A stretch of 24,641 nucleotides of DNA from JAAYBT01 sp964404395 (lineage in GTDB: Bacteria; Bacillota; Clostridia; Acetivibrionales; DTU013), in NCBI GenBank assembly GCA_964404395.1, contig CAYOKA010000019.1:1-24641 (forward strand), in the 5' to 3' direction. The position numbers were made by a program, and so were the translations under genes. Each line of letters begins with the position of its first letter. The stretch's first letter is position 1. Below are positions 1-7,116 of the stretch, piece after piece. The notes under the pieces are model-generated. The model was not told the DNA's origin and did not search any database. It saw only the letters and a program-made list of their open reading frames with translations.

Positions 1-368
1 ATAAAGGAATTATACATTACACGATAGGGCAGAGGAAGGGGCTGGGTAATACCTTTGGGAAGCCAATGTTTGTCGTTGCAATTAGGCCGGAGGATAATAC
101 CGTTGTGCTCGGCGATAAAAATGATGTGCTTTCATCTGAATTGACAGCATCCGATGTGAACTTTATTTCAATAGCAAATCTAGCCGGCGAAATGAAGGTT
201 AAGGCGAAAATTCGCTATTCTGCCAGGGAAGCCGATGCACTGCTGGCTCCTTTGGATGGTGGTCGTGTCCGTGTAACTTTTGATGAGCCTCAGCGCGCGA
301 TAACACCGGGTCAGTCGGTAGTTTTCTATATTGGAGAGGATGTTGTCGGCGGAGGAGTAATTGATTAG
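1..368 (+). CDS. mnmA: tRNA 2-thiouridine synthase MnmA, C-terminal part (5' end outside window)
   Basis: MnmA thiolates uridine 34 of the Lys, Glu and Gln tRNAs in the cytoplasm, using sulfur relayed from a cysteine desulfurase. Only the C-terminal roughly 120 residues are present; the frame is open from base 3. The segment begins with HYTIGQRKGLG, the hallmark that follows the catalytic region in MnmA, and continues with FVVAIRPEDNTVVLG and a beta-barrel tail that includes DVNFIS. The ATP-binding SGGVDS loop and the catalytic cysteines would lie upstream, outside the window. The gene ends in TAG at 366-368 and converges on the minus-strand PHP gene 75 bp away. No clear terminator is visible between them. 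Identification is confident; completeness cannot be judged. Confidence 0.93.
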   Translation, partial: KGIIHYTIGQRKGLGNTFGKPMFVVAIRPEDNTVVLGDKNDVLSSELTASDVNFISIANLAGEMKVKAKIRYSAREADALLAPLDGGRVRVTFDEPQRAITPGQSVVFYIGEDVVGGGVID

Positions 369-443
369 CCGTATGATGTCTCCAAACGCTGACATAAGGC
401 TTATGCCATTATCCATTTTAATTATTGATATTAGCATATGTCA

Positions 444-1235
444 TTATAATGGGTCAAACACAGGCTTTCTATTCTCAAAATGTACAGTATACCTAAATCC
501 GGCATCTCGCAGCATCTGGGCGTAGTATGTAAATCTAACGCCGATATTTTCTGGCTTGTGTGCATCAGAGCCAAGGCAGATTAGCTCTCCTCCCAGCTGA
601 CGGTAACGTCTAAGAACCTCGAAGTCATATTCTATATCCGGTGGGTTTTTTCTATATGTTCCTGTATTAAGTTCAAAGCCGCGTCCCTGACTAACCAGTT
701 CAGTTAAGATTGCATCGAGAATATCTTTGTGTTCTGCATATCTTAACATCCTGTCATCATAACAGGCATATCGTATGATGTATTCGAAATGTGCAACCAT
801 ATCAAAAGATTTGAAGGTTTTTATCATTGTATAAATCTTTTGCAGATATAGCTGATATGCTTCATGCTTTGTCTTTCCCTTATAGTATTCTCTCCTGTAA
901 GGATCAAAGCCATCTATGATATGAACGGCCGCCAACACATAGTCAAATGGATAGCTAGTGACAACTTTTAATGAATCCTCAAGGACATGAGGCTGTATAC
1001 CAACCTCTACACCATGAAGTATCTTTAATTTATTTGAGTATAATGACTTTACAGCTTCCATTTCAGAAAAATAATCGTCTATATTTAAAACGAATTCCTC
1101 TTCGGGATAATCATAATCCAGATGATCAGTGAATACAATACCGTCAAGTCCAAGACCAATTGCTGTTTCACAGGCTATTGACGGATTCATTATACTATCT
1201 GTTGAAAATTTTGTGTGCATGTGACAATCAAACAT
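444..1235 (-). CDS. PHP-domain phosphoesterase, histidinol-phosphatase (HisK/HisJ) family
   Basis: A 263-residue protein of the PHP metal-dependent phosphoesterase superfamily. Members of this size usually dephosphorylate L-histidinol phosphate in histidine synthesis, though relatives act on other phosphate esters. Visible metal-ligand motifs, in order: the N-terminal HMH (residues 5-7), TDHLDY near 36-41, GVEVGIQ with a conserved Glu, AAVHII, MVAHFEYI, and C-terminal GSDAH. This is a complete ligand set for a trinuclear centre, so it looks active. The ATG is preceded by GGAGG with good spacing. The gene is divergent from the M18 aminopeptidase, and no other his genes are in the window, so the histidine assignment rests on the family alone. 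A promoter and two palindromes sit just upstream. Confidence 0.85.
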   Translation of the reverse strand: MFDCHMHTKFSTDSIMNPSIACETAIGLGLDGIVFTDHLDYDYPEEEFVLNIDDYFSEMEAVKSLYSNKLKILHGVEVGIQPHVLEDSLKVVTSYPFDYVLAAVHIIDGFDPYRREYYKGKTKHEAYQLYLQKIYTMIKTFKSFDMVAHFEYIIRYACYDDRMLRYAEHKDILDAILTELVSQGRGFELNTGTYRKNPPDIEYDFEVLRRYRQLGGELICLGSDAHKPENIGVRFTYYAQMLRDAGFRYTVHFENRKPVFDPL

Positions 1236-1254
1236 GTTGCGACCTCCTTAATCC

Positions 1255-1287
1255 AATCTATAATAGATTAGCATTGATAATTATCAA
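1255..1287 (-). promoter_or_regulatory. Promoter of the PHP gene, overlapped by two palindromes
   Basis: On the minus strand a -35 TTGATA (1282-1287) and a -10 TATTAT (1260-1265) are 16 bp apart, about 25 bp before the start codon. Each box sits inside a perfect palindrome: AATCTATAATAGATT at 1255-1269 (7-1-7) and TTGATAATTATCAA at 1274-1287. That layout suits an operator. The regulator is unknown. Confidence 0.5.
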
Positions 1288-1309
1288 AATCAAGGAAATG
1301 CCTATCTAG

Positions 1310-1338
1310 TTCACAAAAAGGAAAAGATGGTATATAAT
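1310..1338 (+). promoter_or_regulatory. Sigma-A type promoter of the M18 aminopeptidase gene
   Basis: TTCACA (1310-1315) and TATAAT (1333-1338) are separated by exactly 17 bp, with the -10 about 78 bp ahead of the ATG. Nothing else in the divergent gap fits as well. Confidence 0.6.
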
Positions 1339-1415
1339 AAATTGATTGAAATGACTCCTAATACTTAATAATAGGACATTAATAAGATAATACTACACGC
1401 AGGAGGATGCAAAAA

Positions 1416-2849
1416 ATGGACGAAACAAAAACAGAAGGACAGAAGCTGCAGGAAAAGCTTTTCTTCAAGCAACAGACCATATGGGAAACAGCGACTGAAG
1501 CTGAAATAAAAAAGAGCTTTGATTTTAGTGAGGAGTATAAGGACTTTTTGGATAGTTCAAAGACTGAGAGGGAATTTATCGCAAATGCAAAAAAGCTAGC
1601 CGATTCTATCGGATTCGTTCCGCTGGATGATCTTATAAAGAAGAATGCAAAGGTGATGCCGGGTACAAAGGTTTATTACATTAATCGTTTTAAATCCGCC
1701 GTATTTGCAGTAATCGGTAAAAGTCCAATTGAGAATGGTGTCAACATTCTCGGCTCACACGTTGATTCGCCTCGCATCGATCTTAAGCAGAATCCGCTTT
1801 ATGAGGATACCGGGCTGGCATTCTTCAAAACCCATTATTATGGTGGTATTAAGAAATATCAATGGCTTACCATCCCTCTTGCCATTCACGGAATTGTGAT
1901 CAAGGGCGATGGCACGCCGGTTGAGATTGTTATTGGCGAGGAGGAGGACGATCCTATTTTCAATATAACAGATTTGTTGCCCCACCTTGCAAAAGAGCAA
2001 ATGCAGAAGAAGATGAGCGAAGCCGTCACAGGGGAAGGCCTGAACCTCTTATTGGGCTCCATCCCGTACAATGATGAAAAAGTGAAAGAAAAGGTTAAGC
2101 TGAATATTCTTAATATGCTCAATAAAAGATACGGTATTGTTGAGGAAGATTTTCAATCTGCCGAGCTTGAGATCGTGCCGGCTCAAAAGGCCAGGGACGT
2201 TGGTTTTGATAAGAGCATGGTAGGAGGGTATGGACAGGATGACAGAGTGTGTGCTTATCCTGCTCTTAAAGCAGTGTTGGACATTGAGATTCCGGAGCGG
2301 ACCGCCATATGCCTTTTGACGGATAAAGAGGAGATAGGAAGCATGGGAAATACCGGAGCACAATCGAATCTGCTACAGGATTTCCTGGCCAATCTAATTG
2401 CTCTTAGCACTGATAATTACTCTGATTTGAAGGTTCGCTCATGCCTTTCAAAGTCAAAAATGCTATCTGCCGATGTCAACGCAGCAGTGGACCCCAACTA
2501 TGAGAGCGTATATGAGAAAAGGAATGCCACATATCTTGGCCGCGGAATCGTATTGCAAAAATATACCGGTTCCAGAGGAAAATATGATTCCAGTGATGCC
2601 AGCGCCGAATTCATAGGGGAGGTCAGAAAGCTCTTTAACGATAATAAAATAGCATGGCAAACAGGCGAGCTTGGAAAGGTAGATGAAGGTGGGGGAGGGA
2701 CAATCGCACAATACGCGGCAAACCTCGGCATTGACGTACTGGATTGCGGTATTCCTGTGCTTTCCATGCATTCGCCCTTTGAAATTACCAGCAAGGTCGA
2801 CATTTATACCACATACAGCGCATACAAGGTGTTTTGTGGACTAAAATGA
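1416..2849 (+). CDS. M18 family zinc aminopeptidase
   Basis: A cytoplasmic metallo-aminopeptidase of 477 residues (M18, aspartyl aminopeptidase group), which removes N-terminal residues during peptide turnover. The ligand motifs of the M18 dinuclear site are visible in order: LGSHVDSPRID (His), YGQDDRV (Asp), DKEEIGSMGNTG (catalytic Glu and ligand Glu), SADVNAAVDP (Asp) and VLSMHSPFE (His). The start is set at 1416, not at the ATG at 1407, because AGGAGG occupies 1401-1406: it would abut the first ATG but lies nine bases from the second. The gene has its own promoter and a strong terminator, so it is probably transcribed alone. Exact substrate preference cannot be read from sequence. Length and motifs are normal for the family. 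Confidence 0.92.
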   Translation: MDETKTEGQKLQEKLFFKQQTIWETATEAEIKKSFDFSEEYKDFLDSSKTEREFIANAKKLADSIGFVPLDDLIKKNAKVMPGTKVYYINRFKSAVFAVIGKSPIENGVNILGSHVDSPRIDLKQNPLYEDTGLAFFKTHYYGGIKKYQWLTIPLAIHGIVIKGDGTPVEIVIGEEEDDPIFNITDLLPHLAKEQMQKKMSEAVTGEGLNLLLGSIPYNDEKVKEKVKLNILNMLNKRYGIVEEDFQSAELEIVPAQKARDVGFDKSMVGGYGQDDRVCAYPALKAVLDIEIPERTAICLLTDKEEIGSMGNTGAQSNLLQDFLANLIALSTDNYSDLKVRSCLSKSKMLSADVNAAVDPNYESVYEKRNATYLGRGIVLQKYTGSRGKYDSSDASAEFIGEVRKLFNDNKIAWQTGELGKVDEGGGGTIAQYAANLGIDVLDCGIPVLSMHSPFEITSKVDIYTTYSAYKVFCGLK

Positions 2850-2883
2850 TTTGATGTAGTTTGCATAGAAGTAAAGCAATTTT

Positions 2884-2915
2884 AGCCCGGTTCCATGAGC
2901 CGGGTTCTTTTTTTT
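2884..2915 (+). terminator. Rho-independent terminator after the M18 aminopeptidase gene
   Basis: AGCCCGG (2884-2890) pairs with CCGGGTT (2900-2906) around a 9-nt loop, with one G-U pair, followed by eight T (2908-2915). It lies 35 bp past the stop codon. Confidence 0.88.
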
Positions 2916-2942
2916 AAAGGCTTTTGCGGTTGCATTTTATGA

Positions 2943-4040
2943 TTATGGATCCTGATCCGATCCTGTTATAGATGTTTCAGCATTTGACGGGTTGTCTTCC
3001 TCTGAAGAACCTGACTGTGTATTATTAGCAGTTACTGCTGGTTTGGGGGCAGTAGGCCCTTTCATTTTCGTATAAGAATCTCTTAAATCCACATCAACTG
3101 TCACGAAGGAATCCTCACCGGGAAACCTTTCCGCCATGAGAGCCCTGGACTCCTTAACATCACACAGATAATACCATGGTGATGCATCATAGTTCTCGCC
3201 GGGCATTTGTAGAAAATTAACGTTTTCAATACTAAATTTGCTAACGAAACCGGTTAATCGGACAACTTCGTTTAGAGTAAAGTTTGTCTCCACACTGTCA
3301 AATATAGTGTTTATGACGCTGGTAAGCTTAGGAAGATACTGAATACTAAGCTTTTGCCTCATTAATTCCTTAAGGAAGTTTCTTTGTGCCTCTGTCCTTT
3401 TAATATCGCTTCCATCATAATACTTCCTGACTTCCTTATTCCATCTGTTAGGCTTGCGAAAACGCACGTATTGCTCTGCCTGAGAGCCGTTTAGTGTTTG
3501 TTGTCCCTTTTTAAGGTGGATGTGCAGGTTTTGTGTCGGATCATCATAGTCCAAATCAACTGGGATATAGTAATCGACGCCTCCGAGCAATTCAATAACC
3601 TCTCTGAAGGCTGCTGTATCAATAAACACATAATACTTTATATTGACATCAAGCAATTCTGACACCGTTTTTGCTGCCAGGTCAACGCCTCCGCTTGGGT
3701 AAGCGTAATTTATTTTCCGTTCCACCTTCTTAATTTTGACCATGGTATCACGGGGGATAGACATAATGTTAATCTTCATCGATTCCGGATCAAAATTAGC
3801 CAACATCATCGTATCAGAGTTTTTACTAACTTTATCTCCGCCAAGTAATAGAATATTGAAAGGCCGTTTACTCTGTACCAGGGGCTGAAAAATGCTGTTA
3901 ATTGATTTGTCGGAGGAAAGTGCGACAACTTCGGTATCAGCCAAATTAAGATTAACATAATATAGTATTCCTGAGCCAAGTAAAAACAACACTACAGACA
4001 CTATTACAGTTAAATTAAAATAAAACTTGCGCAAATCCAT
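2943..4040 (-). CDS. LytR-CpsA-Psr (LCP) family cell-wall glycopolymer ligase
   Basis: LCP enzymes move lipid-linked teichoic-acid-like or capsular polymers onto peptidoglycan on the outer face of the membrane. This one has 365 residues: a short cytoplasmic head, a membrane segment at about 9-29, an LCP domain from about 60 to 280, and a Ser/Thr/Asn-rich tail over the last 35 residues. Conserved elements include SDTMMLANFDP, SIPRDT (Arg97), NYAYPSGG, GGVDYYIPVDLDYDDP and KRTEAQR (Arg215, Arg220). The Arg that usually precedes SDT in this family is Asn74 here, which may alter pyrophosphate binding. A GAGG site precedes the ATG by 10 bases. It lies downstream of the xer gene on the same strand, separated by a weak terminator. 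Which polymer it handles is unknown. Confidence 0.9.
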   Translation of the reverse strand: MDLRKFYFNLTVIVSVVLFLLGSGILYYVNLNLADTEVVALSSDKSINSIFQPLVQSKRPFNILLLGGDKVSKNSDTMMLANFDPESMKINIMSIPRDTMVKIKKVERKINYAYPSGGVDLAAKTVSELLDVNIKYYVFIDTAAFREVIELLGGVDYYIPVDLDYDDPTQNLHIHLKKGQQTLNGSQAEQYVRFRKPNRWNKEVRKYYDGSDIKRTEAQRNFLKELMRQKLSIQYLPKLTSVINTIFDSVETNFTLNEVVRLTGFVSKFSIENVNFLQMPGENYDASPWYYLCDVKESRALMAERFPGEDSFVTVDVDLRDSYTKMKGPTAPKPAVTANNTQSGSSEEDNPSNAETSITGSDQDP

Positions 4041-4136
4041 TTATAGTTAACCTCATAACTCTCATTTAATCTCTCATACGTGGTAGCTTTAGCATAAGCA
4101 AATCGCCAGTTTACATTAGTTTCGACCGGTAGCGTT

Positions 4137-4170
4137 AAAAAATTGTTCCAAGACAGCTTTTTACAACAAT
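4137..4170 (-). terminator. Weak candidate terminator between the xer and LCP genes
   Basis: On the minus strand ATTGTT (4165-4170) can pair with AACAAT (4142-4147) across a 17-nt loop and is followed by a run of T (4137-4142). The stem is short and AT-rich, so efficiency is doubtful. The rest of the 176-bp gap shows no gene. Confidence 0.35.
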
Positions 4171-4216
4171 GCTTTAATTATAATGAACTTTATTTCATAA
4201 GTAAACAATCAACTTT

Positions 4217-5194
4217 TCATCCGCCATCTTTATCAAAATCAGCAAGGGGATTACTGTCAACAGCATTCTTTAGCTGCTTACTATCTAAATGGGTATAAAT
4301 CTGCGTAGTGGAGATGCTTTCATGGCCAAGCAGCTCCTGCAAAGCTCTGATATCTACATTTCCGTACTTGTACATCAAGGTTGCGGCGGTATGGCGCAGC
4401 TTATGAGTAGAATAGCGCTCGGTATCCAAGCCTGCAGCCTTTATATACTTCTTTACAATTTTCTGTACTGATTCCTTGCTGATACGCTGCTTGCGGGCAC
4501 TTATGAATAGTGCGTTCCTATCCTTAACCCCATCCCTGGGACGATCCTTCATATAATCCTGCAAAGCCTTTATACATGCGTTGTTTAAGGGCACGCTTCT
4601 TTCTTTATCGCCCTTACCGATGACAGTAATGGACGTTTCCTTTATATTATTTAGATTTATTCCAACCAATTCGGATAATCTTAGTCCGCAGTTCAAAAAA
4701 AGAGTTATAATTGCGTAATCACGTGATGAAAACTGCCCATCAACTGAATTAAGCAATTGCTTGCTTTCCTCGATATTAAGATAGCGGGGGAGACGCTTGA
4801 GTATTTTGGGAGACTCCAATTCAATTGCCGGGTTTGAATCCAACACTTTAGCCTTGTGGGTTAGATATTTAAAGAAGGCCTTGAGGCTGGCGACTTTTCT
4901 GGCACGCGCGTAGGAGGAATTGTCTCTATCGTTGCTAACATAGGCCATAAAAGCATACAAATCGCTCAATGTAATTGTCTGTAGAAAGGGGATGTCAATA
5001 TCGTCGATTTTTATATCTTTAAAGTCATCATCTTTATCAACACAATTTCTATGAAGCTTCATAAAGCGCAAAAAAACTCTCAGGTCATAAAAGTATACCT
5101 TAACAGTATTCTGGGATTTACCCTTAATAGTTTGCATGTAGCTTAGAAAATCTCTTAAGACAGGCGGCATTTCATAATCATTAATATTCTTCAT
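4217..5194 (-). CDS. Tyrosine recombinase, XerC/XerD-like
   Basis: A 325-residue site-specific recombinase with the usual two-part layout: an N-terminal SAM-like core-binding domain (about 10-115) and a C-terminal catalytic domain (about 135-310). All six active-site residues are present: Arg172 in NCGLRLSEL, Lys194 in VIGKGDKER, His264 and Arg267 in HKLRHTAA, His291 in LGHES, and nucleophile Tyr300 in TTQIYTH. Size and motifs fit the chromosomal Xer proteins that resolve dimers at dif, but no phage or integron genes flank it, and several Xer-like paralogues are common in Clostridia, so XerC versus XerD versus another paralogue is not decided. No dif-like site was recognised nearby. Expression probably comes from the tandem promoter directly upstream. 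Confidence 0.88.
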   Translation of the reverse strand: MKNINDYEMPPVLRDFLSYMQTIKGKSQNTVKVYFYDLRVFLRFMKLHRNCVDKDDDFKDIKIDDIDIPFLQTITLSDLYAFMAYVSNDRDNSSYARARKVASLKAFFKYLTHKAKVLDSNPAIELESPKILKRLPRYLNIEESKQLLNSVDGQFSSRDYAIITLFLNCGLRLSELVGINLNNIKETSITVIGKGDKERSVPLNNACIKALQDYMKDRPRDGVKDRNALFISARKQRISKESVQKIVKKYIKAAGLDTERYSTHKLRHTAATLMYKYGNVDIRALQELLGHESISTTQIYTHLDSKQLKNAVDSNPLADFDKDGG

Positions 5195-5239
5195 ATGTAC
5201 CTCACAGCATGAATTCGTTTCTGCTTTTCTCTATACTGT

Positions 5240-5283
5240 ATTATAACATAACAAAATTATAGCATAACAAAAGATGCCGGCAA
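5240..5283 (-). promoter_or_regulatory. Tandem promoter of the xer gene with a duplicated extended -10
   Basis: Two copies of a 16-bp unit lie head to tail at 5241-5256 and 5257-5272 (15 of 16 bases equal). Each carries TATGNTATAAT on the minus strand, with -10 hexamers at 5240-5245 and 5256-5261. The upstream copy has a -35 candidate TTGCCG at 5278-5283 (16-bp spacer). The downstream copy relies on its extended -10. Confidence 0.55.
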
Positions 5284-5321
5284 TCGAAAAATTATAATAA
5301 GTTGATTAGGGAATAACCATT

Positions 5322-5363
5322 AAAAAAATATATGATTACACGAAATATAAATTTCGCGTAATC
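5322..5363 (-). terminator. Hairpin with T-run downstream of the GntR gene
   Basis: Arms 5351-5363 and 5334-5346 form a 13-bp stem around a 4-nt loop (5347-5350). On the minus strand the only non-Watson-Crick position becomes a G-U pair; on the plus strand it would be A-C. So the structure is complete only in minus-strand RNA, matching GntR-gene transcription. A T-run (5322-5328) follows after 5 bases. It lies 140 bp past the GntR stop. Confidence 0.65.
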
Positions 5364-5502
5364 GAGAGGAGGTTTCACAACAAATATCTAAAAATGAGCA
5401 AATCATACGCTAAAGCCACATATTTAGCTGTAGCTTCTCTGATTTTTCTTTTACAGTAATTTAACAATAGCTGCACATCTACTCTTATGTGATTACGTAA
5501 TA
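5364..5502. other. Intergenic stretch between the GntR terminator hairpin and the GntR gene
   Basis: With 5195-5363 this forms a 308-bp gap without a supported gene. It is bounded by CGTAATC (5357-5363) and its reverse complement GATTACG (5491-5497). It contains a 26-nt stretch (5427-5452) that matches 10420-10445, inside the FlhB-like gene, at 25 positions. A plus-strand 21-codon frame at 5394-5459 encodes a hydrophobic peptide, but its only AGGAGG is 21 bases away, too far. On the minus strand a frame without an ATG reads KRKIREATA over the repeat. No function is assigned. Confidence 0.4.
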
Positions 5503-6243
5503 CTACTTGCTGTTTTCAAATACCAACAGGCACTTATCGGCGCGGTATTTTGCGATTATAAGTTCAATAAGCAACCCGTTTTTAGAATACAGAAGGTTTT
5601 CAACCTTTATAAGTGGATGGCCGGTCTGAACCTGTAGGTACTGAGCCTCAGATTGGTCTGTATAGATAACCTCCAGCGTACTTTTCGTTTTAACCGGCAA
5701 AAGTGGATATTTTCCTTTAAATATATCATATGAAGGTTTTTGATTATTAATATCCTCAACAATGTCCGGGAAAAGTGAAATCGGAATATAAGAGACATTG
5801 TACGAAAGAATACCATGACCGTTTCCCGTAAGATATTTGATTTCAGCCAAGTCAATATTTTTAGAGTATTCAGGATTTGAAAAAACATTATCAACCAGAT
5901 CAACTTGGTCTTGCTTGACAACACGTATTGACAATATGTTGTGTTGACCTGGATTATGGCTATCTAAAATAGAATCTGTAAACCCGGTATAATCTTTTAT
6001 GTTCACCTTTGATTTTGCTTTAGCTACAAAAGTGCCTTTGCCCTTTTCCTTATATAAGTAACCGTTATTTGTCAGTTCACTGATAGCTTGCCGTACTGTT
6101 GGCCTGCTAATATCATATCGTTCACATAACTCCTGTTCTGAAGGGATTTTAGATGATTCCGGGTAGGCTCCGGATTCTATTTTCCTGATTATAATGTGTT
6201 TTAATTGAGAATACAAAGGCACATTGCTGTATTTATTTATCAT
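5503..6243 (-). CDS. GntR-family transcriptional regulator, HutC/UTRA subfamily
   Basis: A 246-residue DNA-binding regulator. The N-terminal winged helix-turn-helix (about 8-75) shows the subfamily signature: VPLYSQLKHIIIRKIESG, then IPSEQELCERYDISRPTVRQ, then the wing GYLYKEKGKGTFVA. The remainder (about 85-240) fits a UTRA ligand-binding domain, which in relatives binds sugars, phosphonates or amino-acid derivatives and releases the protein from DNA. The ATG has GGAAGGAG upstream at good spacing. It lies downstream of the broken purB on the same strand, and it has no obvious target operon in the window, so its ligand cannot be guessed; it may mainly control itself. A candidate operator-like inverted repeat is at 6360-6407. 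Confidence 0.9.
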   Translation of the reverse strand: MINKYSNVPLYSQLKHIIIRKIESGAYPESSKIPSEQELCERYDISRPTVRQAISELTNNGYLYKEKGKGTFVAKAKSKVNIKDYTGFTDSILDSHNPGQHNILSIRVVKQDQVDLVDNVFSNPEYSKNIDLAEIKYLTGNGHGILSYNVSYIPISLFPDIVEDINNQKPSYDIFKGKYPLLPVKTKSTLEVIYTDQSEAQYLQVQTGHPLIKVENLLYSKNGLLIELIIAKYRADKCLLVFENSK

Positions 6244-6359
6244 TGTGACTCCTTCCGAACTTTAGTAAACATAGCAACACATACTTACATCATTACTAAT
6301 TCTATATGATTTATTTATATAATTCAACAGAATTCTTGCTTATTTCTAAATTATTTCCT

Positions 6360-6407
6360 TTTAAAGCGAAAATTGTTAATAATTTAACATACCAACCTCG
6401 CTTTAAA
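6360..6407. repeat. Inverted repeat in the GntR upstream region
   Basis: TTTAAAGCGA (6360-6369) and TCGCTTTAAA (6398-6407) are perfect 10-bp inverted arms around 28 nt, which hold a smaller TGTTA/TAACA pair. A T-rich stretch follows on the plus strand, but no plus-strand gene precedes it, so a terminator role is unlikely. It may be a regulator site or an RNA hairpin at the end of the purB remnant. Confidence 0.4.
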
Positions 6408-6454
6408 TTGATTTTTTGATTTGCTTATTCATATAGGATTCAATGGTGTTTTTT

Positions 6455-7005
6455 CTATACTTTTAACTCAACCCGGATATTTTTCGTATCAATATCTTTG
6501 ATTTTAGGGTGAACAATATTTACAATAAATTCTTCCACCTGTTCAGATGAACGACCGATATAATTTGAAGGGTTCATCATACTTGTGATTTCATCCTTGC
6601 TAAGCCCAAACAAAGGATCAGCGCAAGCTTTTTTCTAATAAGCCCAAGAGCATCCTTCATAATTATAATGTCAGTGTTGTCACAAACATAGCAGGAGGTT
6701 GCTCCAAGATGTATGATTGGCTTAGCTTTAGGGCATTGCTCACCATATGCGTGTACATGTGCCATGACATCATGGCGTACTTCCTTCTCAACCTTTTCTG
6801 CTGTTTCATAATTAATATTATCTTTATGCTTTTTTAATTCAGTAATCTGTTCATCTGAAATATCAAGACCAAGCTCTTTTTCAGACTCCGCAAGGGCAAT
6901 CCATAATCTCCTCCAGGTTCTGAACTTCTTATCTGGAGAAAACAAGGCCTGCATCTGGCTGCTTGCATATCTTGTATTTAACGGACTATCATATTTGCTT
7001 TTCAT
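6455..7005 (-). pseudogene. purB: Adenylosuccinate lyase (purB) remnant with internal deletion and frameshift
   Basis: PurB removes fumarate from SAICAR and adenylosuccinate in purine synthesis. The first roughly 127 codons are clearly PurB: YDSPLNTRYAS near the start, FSPDKKFRTWRRLW, VRHDVMAHVHAYG, and HLGATSCYVCDNTD. After LIRKKL the sequence jumps to the PurB C-terminus in another frame: ADPLFGLSKDE, then NPSNYIGRSSEQVEEF, ending with a stop at 6455-6457. The original frame continues for some 17 unrelated codons to a stop at 6577. About 290 central residues, which carry the signature loop and catalytic serine, are missing. The break lies around 6621-6630, next to an AAGCTT. The start is normal (GGAGGTGCA before ATG). 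The product cannot be active, so another purB copy is expected elsewhere. Confidence 0.92.
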
Positions 7006-7086
7006 TACATTGCACCTCCGTAACCCTTAGCTAACATTTTTATTATAAAGCAATTAAGGAAAATTATATAGCAGTAGTACTAAATC

Positions 7087-7116
7087 AAAAAAAGTGCGGG
7101 ATTGTAACAACCCCGC
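7087..7116 (-). terminator. Strong intrinsic terminator in the leader ahead of the purB remnant
   Basis: Minus-strand RNA: GCGGGGTTG (7108-7116) pairs with CAATCCCGC (7096-7104) around TTA, a 9-bp stem with one G-U pair, followed by AC and seven T (7087-7093). It ends about 80 bp before the purB start, so it would stop transcripts before the gene unless prevented. Confidence 0.85.

Noticed and set aside
4217..5194. Tyrosine recombinase as a marker of an integrated phage or genomic island
   Set aside because: Flanks are an LCP gene and a GntR regulator, with no phage genes, no tRNA and no attachment repeats seen; a housekeeping Xer-type role fits better.
5394..5459. A 21-codon plus-strand frame for a hydrophobic peptide (MSKSYAKATYLAVASLIFLLQ without its last residues matters little) near an AGGAGG
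   Set aside because: The AGGAGG is 21 bases from the ATG, no promoter is evident, and the frame covers the 26-nt repeat; too weak to call a gene.
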